37,728 bases of DNA from Bacillota bacterium (GTDB lineage Bacteria; Bacillota; Sulfobacillia; Sulfobacillales; JAIMBI01): positions 1 through 37,728 of the forward strand of contig JAKADP010000017.1 of assembly GCA_021820465.1 (NCBI GenBank). The letters are read 5' to 3'. The position numbers and the translations under genes are program-made. This document shows positions 15,221-22,274 of the stretch, piece after piece; within the stretch, counting starts at the first letter, position 1, and each line of letters begins with the position of its first letter. The notes under the pieces were generated by a model. The model was not told where the DNA came from, made no database searches, and saw only the letters and a program-made list of their open reading frames with translations.

Positions 15221-15568
15221 TTGGTGTGGAATGTGAACGACCCCGAACTGTATCATCCGGACCATCTGGTGGTGCGGCACATGTTTGATGCCGATCAGGC
15301 GGCCGTCGTGTGGTTTGGCTTCCAGGCCGGCCAGGTACTGAAGGACCACGAGACGTCCAGCACCGCGCTTATTCAGGTCCTCCAAGGCCGCATCCGCGTC
15401 AATGCGGTCGAGGAGCGCGTGCTGTCGGCCGGACAGACCGTGGAACTGCCCCCTGGAGAGCGTCATGCGCTAACGGCGCTGACGGACGCCTTGGTGCAGT
15501 TGGTGCTGGTGCCTCATCCGCGCTATCACAGCCTTGGGCAGGAGCTGGGGATGACCACGCGCCCCTAA
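15221..15568 (+). CDS. Cupin-domain protein
   Basis: A 115-aa single-domain cupin. Motif 1 is around AGQVLKDHETSSTALIQVL and motif 2 around GQTVELPPGERHALTAL, giving His and Glu residues suited to bind one metal. The start is TTG 15221 (AAGGAG about 11 bases upstream) or the next GTG. Small cupins of this kind often sit with Crp/Fnr-controlled stress genes, but the reaction cannot be told from sequence. It is 58 bp before the second 12-helix gene and is probably in the same operon. Confidence 0.82.
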   Translation: MVWNVNDPELYHPDHLVVRHMFDADQAAVVWFGFQAGQVLKDHETSSTALIQVLQGRIRVNAVEERVLSAGQTVELPPGERHALTALTDALVQLVLVPHPRYHSLGQELGMTTRP

Positions 15569-15626
15569 AGGGGCGGCGTGACGCGGCCCCGGCACCAGCG
15601 GTCGAAGGAGAGGGGGGAGGGCACGC

Positions 15627-16907
15627 ATGCGGGGAGTGCGGCTGTCTCGCTGGAGCATGAGCTACTTTGCCGCGGCGTTGACCTCACTCATCCTGGCTGA
15701 AGTGCTGTGGGCGTCGGGGCTGGCTGATCCTCTGGCGAGCATCGGGGACCCCTGGGTGCTGGTGGGGGTTCACCTCACCACACTGGGCTTTCTCACTCTC
15801 CTGATGATGGGCGCGCTGCACCAGTTCGTGCCTGTCCTGACCGAGACCGAGCTGGCGAGTCAGGGAGCATCCGGCGCCACGCTGGCCGCGGTGGCCGTGG
15901 GCCTCGCCTTCATGCTGCTGGGCTTCCTGGCGCTGCCAGGCGGCGCCTTGCCCGTCATGGTGTGGCTGCTGCCCGTCGGGGGCAGTCTCGTGATTCTGGG
16001 CTTGCTGGTGGCCGCGGTGAACTTGGGCATCACGCTGGGGCGGGCCTGGCCCTGGACCCTCTCCGCCTGGTTGGTGGCCACCGGCCTCGCGTTCCTGCTG
16101 GCCACGGTCGGCGCCGGCCTGCTGCTGGCGCTGTCGCTGGCCGCGCCCGAGCTCCTGTCGCGGACGCTTCTTGCCGCCGTCGTCGGACGCGGGCTGGCGG
16201 CGCACGTCATGGGAGGGATTGGCGGGTGGCTCACGCTCACGGCGATGGGGGTGGCGTACAAGCTGCTGGCAATGTTCACGCTGTCGGATGAGCATCGCGG
16301 GGCCCTGGGCTGGGGGGCCTATGCGGTGACCGCCACGGGCCTCGCGCTCGCGTGGGCGGGCCGTTGGCTCGGCCCGAGCCCCTGGGAGAGATGGGCGTGG
16401 ATGGCGGTGCTGGTAGGCTTGGCTGCCTATGTGGTGGACATGCGGACGCTCTACCAGACGCGCAAGCGTCGCCCGTTGGAGCTGAACGCGCGCTATGGCC
16501 TGATCCCGCTGGGATTTCTGGCGAGCCTCATCGTGGTTGGCGTGGTGCTGTATCGGGACGGACTCACCCCGCGGGCGGAGCTCGCGGTCGCTTTCTGGGC
16601 GCTTTATGGGTGGGTGGGGGGGCTGGCACTGACTCAGCTGTACAAGATCGTGCCGTTTCTCACCTGGCTGAACGCGTTTGGGCACCAGATGGGCAAGAGT
16701 CGCGTGCCCCGTGTGCAGGATCTCGTCGACGAGCGGCGAGACCGCTATGCCTATTGGGCGTACTTTGCCGCGGTGGCGCTGGGGGGAGCCTTTTTGTCCC
16801 TGGGGTGGTGGGAGGCGTTTCGCGCGGCGCTCGCGCTGGCGCTGCTCGCGACGCTGGACATCGGCCGCGCCCTGCATCACGGGGCGCACCCCGTGCCGTT
16901 AGGTTGA
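15627..16907 (+). CDS. Twelve-helix heme-copper-oxidase-like membrane protein, paralog 2
   Basis: 426 aa, about 12 helices. The three repeat turns are MMGALHQFVPVL, MGVAYKLLAMF and LTQLYKIVPFL. The shared histidines are H49 (HLTTLGF) and H193 (AHVMGGIGGW). An additional His occurs in the first turn (LHQF) where the other paralogs have Q or Y. A polar loop (DEHRGALG) and a basic loop (TRKRRP) separate the bundles. It follows the cupin behind the palindrome at 15103. It shares the plan, not the full ligand set, of heme-copper oxidase subunit I. NnrS-like heme binding is possible. Confidence 0.75.
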   Translation: MRGVRLSRWSMSYFAAALTSLILAEVLWASGLADPLASIGDPWVLVGVHLTTLGFLTLLMMGALHQFVPVLTETELASQGASGATLAAVAVGLAFMLLGFLALPGGALPVMVWLLPVGGSLVILGLLVAAVNLGITLGRAWPWTLSAWLVATGLAFLLATVGAGLLLALSLAAPELLSRTLLAAVVGRGLAAHVMGGIGGWLTLTAMGVAYKLLAMFTLSDEHRGALGWGAYAVTATGLALAWAGRWLGPSPWERWAWMAVLVGLAAYVVDMRTLYQTRKRRPLELNARYGLIPLGFLASLIVVGVVLYRDGLTPRAELAVAFWALYGWVGGLALTQLYKIVPFLTWLNAFGHQMGKSRVPRVQDLVDERRDRYAYWAYFAAVALGGAFLSLGWWEAFRAALALALLATLDIGRALHHGAHPVPLG

Positions 16908-17026
16908 AGGGATCTCCACCGATCGGGCCGCGCGCGGCCGCTTCCGCGCCCCGAGGCGCCCCGACGGCAAGCCGCTCTGGAACAAGCGCTCAGGAGACAG
17001 GTCTGAGGAGGCGAGAGGAGAACAGG

Positions 17027-17503
17027 ATGGAAGTGACGGGGAACCTATGGGAAGCTTCTGGTGATGTGGCCGCCTTCGCGACGCGCGTCTCGCGGTGGCG
17101 CTCGCAGGCCGATGGGCGGAGTCGCCTCGTGGTGGTGGGCGTCCGGGCGTGGATTCAAGCGCTGCTGGCGGTGAGCCCCGCCGAAAGCCGCGAGGTTTAC
17201 GCGCCGGAGGGCGCGGACGGCTCGATGGCCGTGCGATGGGCGTCTGAGCCGGCGTGTGCCAAGACGGCTTGGCAGGGCGAGGAACACCGTGCCCTGCTGC
17301 TCATCCTGCAGGACGCGCTCATCGCCGTGGCGGAGCAGGACGCGGATCGGGCCGCACGGCTCGCCGCACGTGCGTGGGTCAACCTGAAGACGGATCCCAT
17401 CGGGCAGCGCCGCTTTGATGGCCTGCTGCATCGCTTCACCGGCGTGCTGCACCGCGGGCCACGCGCCAGTGCCTCAGAACGGCCCGATCCCCCTGCGCGG
17501 TAG
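17027..17503 (+). CDS. Hypothetical protein (158 aa)
   Basis: A soluble protein with no recognised family. It is mostly predicted helical, with an Ala/Arg-rich C-terminal helix (QDADRAARLAARAWVNL) and a conserved-looking middle segment, EGEEHRALLLIL-type. The ATG at 17027 has GAGAGGAG upstream. The 119-bp gap after the 12-helix gene has no palindrome, so it may belong to the cupin operon. Function unknown. Confidence 0.65.
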   Translation: MEVTGNLWEASGDVAAFATRVSRWRSQADGRSRLVVVGVRAWIQALLAVSPAESREVYAPEGADGSMAVRWASEPACAKTAWQGEEHRALLLILQDALIAVAEQDADRAARLAARAWVNLKTDPIGQRRFDGLLHRFTGVLHRGPRASASERPDPPAR

Positions 17504-17527
17504 GATGGGCCCATAGCCGGTGAGTTT

Positions 17528-17569
17528 GTGATCCGCGTCACGCCGCCGCGGGCGCGGGGCGGACACCCT
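17528..17569 (+). promoter_or_regulatory. Crp/Fnr-type site before the second DUF2249 gene
   Basis: GTGATCCGCGTCAC (17528-17541) is a perfect match to the local consensus. The hexamer at the expected distance is poor (CACCCT, 17564-17569). The DUF2249 start is 160 bp downstream. Confidence 0.45.
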
Positions 17570-17701
17570 GGTGGTGGGCGGCAAGCGCCGCGCTTCCTGC
17601 TCGCAGCTGGCGGCCATCTGGCAGGTATGGACGAAGGTGCGCAGCTGACCATCTGCAGGATAGAACGTTAGAGAGTGTGTAAGGTAGAGGGAGGCATTTT
17701 C

Positions 17702-17935
17702 ATGGCCGATCCCGTAATCATTATCAACGCTCCGCTGATTCCCCCGCCGGTCAAGCATCAGGCGATCTTAGCCGCTTTTGACGCGGTCCCCCAGGGCTTT
17801 TCAGCCCTACTGATCAACGACCATGACCCTAAGCCCCTGTTGTATCAGCTGGACGCGGAGCAGCCGGGCGTGTTTGCGGTGGAATATCAGGAGCGGGGGC
17901 CAAGCCGGTTTGCCATCGTGGTGACGCGAACCTGA
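17702..17935 (+). CDS. DUF2249 protein, single domain
   Basis: A 77-aa protein, the full length of one DUF2249 domain. It has the family hallmark LINDHDPKPLLYQLD and a closing FAIVVTRT strand. The ATG has GGGAGG upstream. DUF2249 proteins have a TusA-like fold and recur beside hemerythrins and nitrogen-oxide reductase genes, but their activity is not established. It is followed by a perfect 23-bp inverted repeat. Confidence 0.88.
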   Translation: MADPVIIINAPLIPPPVKHQAILAAFDAVPQGFSALLINDHDPKPLLYQLDAEQPGVFAVEYQERGPSRFAIVVTRT

Positions 17936-17946
17936 TCGAGCGACTC

Positions 17947-17998
17947 ATCCCCAGTCAAGCGGCGGGGGCCCAAGAGCCCCCGCCGCTTGACTGGGGAT
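17947..17998. repeat. Perfect 23-bp inverted repeat, six-base loop
   Basis: The arms at 17947-17969 and 17976-17998 are exact complements (outer ends ATCCCC and GGGGAT, inner ends GGGGGC and GCCCCC) around CCAAGA. Neither side carries a T-tract. It lies 12 bp after the DUF2249 stop, so a terminator, mRNA 3' stabiliser or insertion/recombination footprint are all possible. Confidence 0.8.
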
Positions 17999-17999
17999 C

Positions 18000-18013
18000 G
18001 TGACCGTTGCCAC
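18000..18013 (+). promoter_or_regulatory. Near-match Crp/Fnr-type site
   Basis: GTGACCGTTGCCAC differs by one base from GTGA-N6-TCAC. No clear -10 lies at the expected distance. It is 48 bp before the next start. Confidence 0.3.
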
Positions 18014-18060
18014 AGCGGGCGACCGCAGGATCGCGAGACTGGACTTAGGAGGTGGAGATC

Positions 18061-18549
18061 ATGGTTCATGCCGAAGCCCCGGTCTGGGATGGCCGCGAGT
18101 GGCACTGCCGCGTGGCGGTGCGAGAGGGCGTGTATGAGCGCGCCGACTACCCGGTGACCCTCACGTACCTGGGGCCCATCGCCGGCGCGGAAGACAGCGC
18201 GGCTCTTCTGGATGCCATTCGGCGCGTCGTGGAAGGCGTGGTGGCAGCCCATCTGTGGAAGGGAGCGCTGGCGCCCGCCGGGATGTTGGTGAACTGGCGC
18301 GAGCAACAGGATGAACGGTTTGCCGGCCAGGGGTTGGACGCCGTCCGGGCGCTGGCGGATTGGGTGGACGCGCGGGTGGGGCGCATGTCCCACGCCGATG
18401 GCCACGGGTACTATCATGCACGGGACCGCCAACCGACTATGAAATATGGAAAAGATCAAGATGGGAACCCCCCTGCGGTGGCGGGCCGGGAGCTGGGAGC
18501 GTGCGAGTCGCCCGTGCTGACCCAGCCCGCGCTGGCGTCGAGCGCGTGA
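18061..18549 (+). CDS. Hypothetical protein (162 aa)
   Basis: A soluble protein of no recognised family. Residues 1-100 look ordered, with beta-rich WHCRVAVREGVYERADYPVT and then helices AALLDAIRRVVEGVV. The last 50 residues are polar and probably disordered (HGYYHARDRQPTMKYG). The ATG at 18061 follows an AGGAGG eight bases upstream. It is convergent with the third 12-helix gene, 38 bp apart. Confidence 0.65.
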   Translation: MVHAEAPVWDGREWHCRVAVREGVYERADYPVTLTYLGPIAGAEDSAALLDAIRRVVEGVVAAHLWKGALAPAGMLVNWREQQDERFAGQGLDAVRALADWVDARVGRMSHADGHGYYHARDRQPTMKYGKDQDGNPPAVAGRELGACESPVLTQPALASSA

Positions 18550-18587
18550 AAGGCAGGTGACAAGGCCCGTTGAGCCATCTCGTGTCC

Positions 18588-19934
18588 TCACGAAGAGGAT
18601 GGCGGGCGTCCGCGACGCGATCCGGGCAGATGGCGCCGGTGTCGCGCCACCACAATCATGCGCACCCCCATCACCCCGACCCACGACTGGACCGCCGCGA
18701 GCACAACGACACCGGCCTGAATCACCGGAGCCAGCGCGAGCCCCAGCCCCGCCGCCAGAAGCCCCACACCGCCGGCCGTGAGCCAGGGACTGACCCGGCT
18801 GGCCTCAGAGGGCCAGAGTTCTTCCAAGTGGGGCAGCGTGCGGGCGTCGCGGCCACGCGCTGTCGCCGTCCACACCATGAACGGCCAGATGCGCTGTCCG
18901 AAGCCGAGGATGGCGGCCAAGAACACGCCCAGCACGAGGGCCGGCAGTGCTGCCGCCAGCCCGCGCGGATGCGGATACAGAAGAGACTGCAGGCCCGTCA
19001 GCGCGACCAGCACCAAAAGAATGCCGGCGAGCTGCACCAGCCGGATGCCGGGGTCCGGACGGCGCGCTCGGTGGGTCCGCCAGTCCGCGGCCCGGTCGGA
19101 CAGAAACATTCCCGTGGCGCCGAGACCCAGCACGACGGCCGCCGCGAGCGCCAGCGACACGCCGAGAATGCCGACCGCGGCCAACAGGATGGCCGCGTTC
19201 ATCGCTACCAGCACCGCGCCGGCGCGCTGCGGCTTGACCCGGGACACCACGAACATCGGAAACAAGCGGTAGGATACCCCCCAAAGCGTGAGACCCAGCC
19301 ACCCGGCCACGGCCACCACGATATGCAGCGCCAGCAGCCGGGACGGGCTCACCCGAGCGAAGTGCACGAGACCGGCGTCCAACACCAGGCCCAGCACCAC
19401 GGTGAGAGCGAAGTACATCAACCCGGCCTTCACAAACAGAAGGGGCAGCAGCGCCCGGTCGGATCCTCGGATCGTGGCGGCCATCACGGCCAAGAAGAGG
19501 CCCGCCCCGACCGCGAGCAGGCTGCCGCCGACGGCCATCAGCAGGGAGTTGGCTTCCCCGAGGCCAGCAATAAAGCAGAGCAGCGCGAGGACCCACGCCA
19601 CGAAGTGGCCACCGGCCAGCGCGGGACTGGCCAAGGGGCGCCCCGTGATGACCGGGACCCACTGGTAGAGCATCCCCATGACGGTGCTGGTCAGGAACCC
19701 CAGGGTGAATGTGTGCACGGTAGCCAGCACGGCCGGCTGGGAAAAATGAGCGTGAGCTAAGGCGGGGGCATTGGCGGCGGCCAGCGAGAACCCCACCAGC
19801 GCACTTACCCAGCCAACGACCAGAAACCGCAGGGGGATGGTGAGCGCAGGGGCGGCGCCCGTCGAAGGCTTGCCCATCTGCCAGCGCCCGGACCGGCGGC
19901 CCGGCTGACTGGGCCCGTTGGGCATGTAGGGCAT
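18588..19934 (-). CDS. Twelve-helix heme-copper-oxidase-like membrane protein, paralog 3
   Basis: 448 aa, about 12 helices after a 30-residue polar N-terminus. The repeat turns are VMGMLYQWVPVI, LWGVSYRLFPMF and ILGFGQRIWPFM. The histidines aligned with the other paralogs are H74 (HTFTLGF) and H204 (LHIVVAVAGW). It is closest to paralog 1 in spacing (129-130 residues between the two His). Unlike the other two it lies on the opposite strand, and no GTGA-N6-TCAC site was found before it, so it may be controlled differently. GAGAGGAG supports the start at 19934. Function unknown; heme binding inferred. Confidence 0.75.
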   Translation of the reverse strand: MPYMPNGPSQPGRRSGRWQMGKPSTGAAPALTIPLRFLVVGWVSALVGFSLAAANAPALAHAHFSQPAVLATVHTFTLGFLTSTVMGMLYQWVPVITGRPLASPALAGGHFVAWVLALLCFIAGLGEANSLLMAVGGSLLAVGAGLFLAVMAATIRGSDRALLPLLFVKAGLMYFALTVVLGLVLDAGLVHFARVSPSRLLALHIVVAVAGWLGLTLWGVSYRLFPMFVVSRVKPQRAGAVLVAMNAAILLAAVGILGVSLALAAAVVLGLGATGMFLSDRAADWRTHRARRPDPGIRLVQLAGILLVLVALTGLQSLLYPHPRGLAAALPALVLGVFLAAILGFGQRIWPFMVWTATARGRDARTLPHLEELWPSEASRVSPWLTAGGVGLLAAGLGLALAPVIQAGVVVLAAVQSWVGVMGVRMIVVARHRRHLPGSRRGRPPSSS

Positions 19935-20396
19935 AAGGATGGCTCCTCTCGCGCCCCATGCGGCGGCGACGTGCCGTTGGCTGACGGGCCCATTCTAGAG
20001 TACCTTGTCGCTCCTGGGGATCCCATGGAGATTCAACCGGTGGGCATGCAACCGGCGGTGAAGTGTGGGGAGAACCGCGGTTGGTTGGCGAGTCACGTCC
20101 TTACGCGGCTTGTGGGTAGAGCAGTGGTCGAGAGTGGCGCGGCCGTGCCAGCCGAAGAACCTCATGACGTCCTCGTGAAGGTGCTGGGGGAAGCACATTA
20201 ACGCGGCGGCTCGCCCCTCCGTGGCGCGGGCGATGGGACCTACCCCGCATGCTATGGGCAGCGCGGCCACGCCACAGCGTCCGCACCTCCGGCGCGGCGA
20301 TGAGCGTATGGCCCGCCGTTGGGGCCCGGAGGAGGACTGCGGTCTGGGGCATCTGGCGAGGGAGAGGCGTGCGCGGCGGGAATGCTCGCTTGCGCG
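19935..20396. other. Region without a convincing gene
   Basis: No supported coding frame. A minus-strand frame (about 20270-19995) contains VMRFFGWHGRATLDH then STH, faintly like the last helices of tyrosine recombinases, but the catalytic Arg and Tyr cannot be placed. A remnant is only a guess. Confidence 0.3.
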
Positions 20397-20824
20397 CTAT
20401 GTCGACGGGTGCTTTACGGTCAGGGTGGCAAAGTAGGTCCCACATATGCCGCGGTCCCATGTCAGCAGCGCCGAGGTGACCACCGAGGCATGCGCCCCGA
20501 TGAAAAAGTCCGCCAGGATGTGCCGGGGGCCACCGATGCGCGCTCCGCCGCGCGCCGGCGTATGACATATCTCTGCCAAGCCGATGCGGCGGCTGGCAAA
20601 ACGGCCAAGGGCATTTGGGTGTCCACTTCGATTCCCATGCCGCTCAAGAGGCGGTAGACGCTGTTCTGTGGGCGCGCGGCACACAACTCCGCATACACGA
20701 CACTGCTGGCCAGCACTGGCCCGGCGGAGAGCGCCTCCCGCAGGGCCTGTGCCGCGGCGATGGCCCGGGGGCCGCCGATGAAGATCTCCGAGAGGACGTT
20801 GGTGTCCACCGCCGTTCCAATCAC
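20397..20824 (-). pseudogene. PIN-domain (VapC-like) toxin, frameshifted
   Basis: The frame from GTG 20824 begins with VDTNVLSEIF (catalytic Asp) and YAELCAA (Glu), typical of PIN nucleases. After about residue 90 the match moves to a second frame, GPRHILADFFIGAHA then LLTWDRGI, ending at 20397. Together they form a complete PIN domain, so there is a single frameshift near 20545 in a GC-rich run. This is either real inactivation or a base error. It overlaps the antitoxin stop (GTGA). PIN toxins are Mg-dependent RNases that usually cleave tRNA or rRNA. Confidence 0.75.
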
Positions 20825-21093
20825 AGGTCGGCGGGCCCCCGCAGGTCCTCAACCAGCGCGTCGCCCGTTCGGTAAGAAACCTGGTCTCGCCAAATGCCGA
20901 TGAACGGCTCAAGGGCCGGCACTGGGCGGACAGGTGCCACCGTTATGCGGCCCTGGGCGTCCATGGAAAACTGTACTTGGGCCCCGGCCTTGATGCGCGC
21001 GGAGCGCATGAGAGCCACCGGCAGGGTAACCTGGTTTTTCGAGCTGACGCGTCCCTGCCTAGCCGTCGTTCCATCGCCCATGTGATCGCCCAT
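20821..21093 (-). CDS. AbrB/MazE-type antitoxin of the PIN toxin
   Basis: A 90-aa protein with an N-terminal SpoVT/AbrB swapped-hairpin domain (RVSSKNQVTLPVALMRSARI, then AGAQVQFSMDAQGRITVAP) and a C-terminal tail (SYRTGDALVEDLRGP) that would block the toxin. The ATG at 21093 or 21081 is possible; both have weak ribosome-binding sites. The stop overlaps the toxin start by GTGA. It likely represses its own promoter. Confidence 0.82.
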   Translation of the reverse strand: MGDHMGDGTTARQGRVSSKNQVTLPVALMRSARIKAGAQVQFSMDAQGRITVAPVRPVPALEPFIGIWRDQVSYRTGDALVEDLRGPADL

Positions 21094-21908
21094 GCACGAT
21101 AGTAAAGAGATAGGCCCAAGGAGTCCAAGGAGGAAACCGTATATTTTGCGGTGCCGGTGCGTCGGCAGCACGGGTGGACGCGCCCGAGGACTTGGCCAAG
21201 CATCTGTGACATCGGGGTAGGGTCATAGACGGGGGGCGGCTTCGCGCCGGGCGGGGGGTGCCGAACTTCTTTGATGAGTGCGGTCGACTGTGCGACGGCA
21301 TGCGGTTTCGGAGATGGCTTGCCCCGGTGCGGCGCTGGCTTACGAGGAAAAGTGGTTGTCGGGCCCAGCCCGGTCGGGCGGGCGGGATGGGGATGAGACT
21401 GACCGGGGGTATGAGCGGGCACCTGGGCGGGCCAGGGCAAGCCGGTGGAGCGTGGAGTTTCCACGCAGCTCGGACGGCGCGGCCATGCGCGGCGGGTATG
21501 CCATCCGGGCTGCTGCCCGCGCGTGGTCATAGGGCCGGGGCCGAAACGGCTGGCGACGAAATCGGGCGGGTGCAGCTCCACGCACCTGTGGCAGTTCCCT
21601 CGGAATGCCGTGCCGGCCCCCTTCCGATATTTCCATGGCCCGTGCGTGCGTCAGCGCCTAGAAGCTGCGCCGCGGCCGGAGGCGGCCATGGCTGGCGTGC
21701 AAGCCACCGCTGTGCCGCTACCCGAGTGAGGCCCGGACGGCCAACCCCTAGTGGGTACACGGGCCAGAAGGCGGGGGCCGGCCTCCGACCCCCGGTGGCT
21801 TGTCGGTGCAGATGGTGCGCTTGGTCACCGACGAGCCGCCCTTGACCCTTGGGTGGTACGCTGGCTCAAAGAGCGCGGCGTCGTCGCTCGCAAGACTGGG
21901 GGTGCCTC
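21094..21908. other. Region without a convincing gene
   Basis: About 800 bp in which all open frames are Arg/Pro/Ala-rich, with no ribosome-binding site, conserved motif or repeat that I can see. It contains the antitoxin promoter region on the minus strand and the start region of DUF488 on the plus strand. Confidence 0.45.
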
Positions 21909-22274
21909 ATGCCGGACGGATGGCCTGAGATTCTGATGGGCCGGGTGGGGGATGCGACCGCGCCGGGCGTTCACCGGGTGCTCGTGGACCGCCTATGGCC
22001 CCGCGGCGTGGCCAAAGCTGCGGCGCCGTGGGACACTTGGCTCAAGGACGTGGCGCCCACCGCCGCGCTCCGAACCTGGTATGCCCACGATCCCGCCCGC
22101 TGGGAGGAATTCTGCGAGCGCTATCGGCAGGAGCTGGCCGACGGCGGACACCAGGCTGCCATCGCCCAACTTCGGGCTATCTGGCGGCGGCAGCCCGTCA
22201 TGCTGGTGACGGCCACCCGTCATATCGAGCAGAGCCAACTGCCCGTCCTGCGGGCGTTTCTTCAGAACCCGTAG
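21909..22274 (+). CDS. DUF488 family protein
   Basis: A 121-aa protein with the DUF488 pattern RVLVDRLWPRGVAK, then WLKDVAPTAALRTWYAHDPARW, EEFCERYRQEL and a final LVTATRHIEQSQLPVL strand. The family is widespread and of unknown function. The ATG at 21909 is taken; a GTG two codons earlier is possible. Its stop directly abuts the stop of the convergent lipoprotein (TAGCTA, no spacer). Confidence 0.88.
   Translation: MPDGWPEILMGRVGDATAPGVHRVLVDRLWPRGVAKAAAPWDTWLKDVAPTAALRTWYAHDPARWEEFCERYRQELADGGHQAAIAQLRAIWRRQPVMLVTATRHIEQSQLPVLRAFLQNP

Noticed and set aside
15025-15288. Plus-strand frame of about 87 codons before the cupin
   Set aside because: No ribosome-binding site or motif; it runs through the regulator site and overlaps the better supported cupin start.
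19995-20270. Tyrosine recombinase remnant on the minus strand
   Set aside because: Only a short stretch resembles the last helices; catalytic residues cannot be placed.
21258-21845. Plus-strand frame of 195 codons
   Set aside because: Composition is the Arg/Pro/Ala/Gly pattern of random GC-rich DNA, with no ribosome-binding site or domain.
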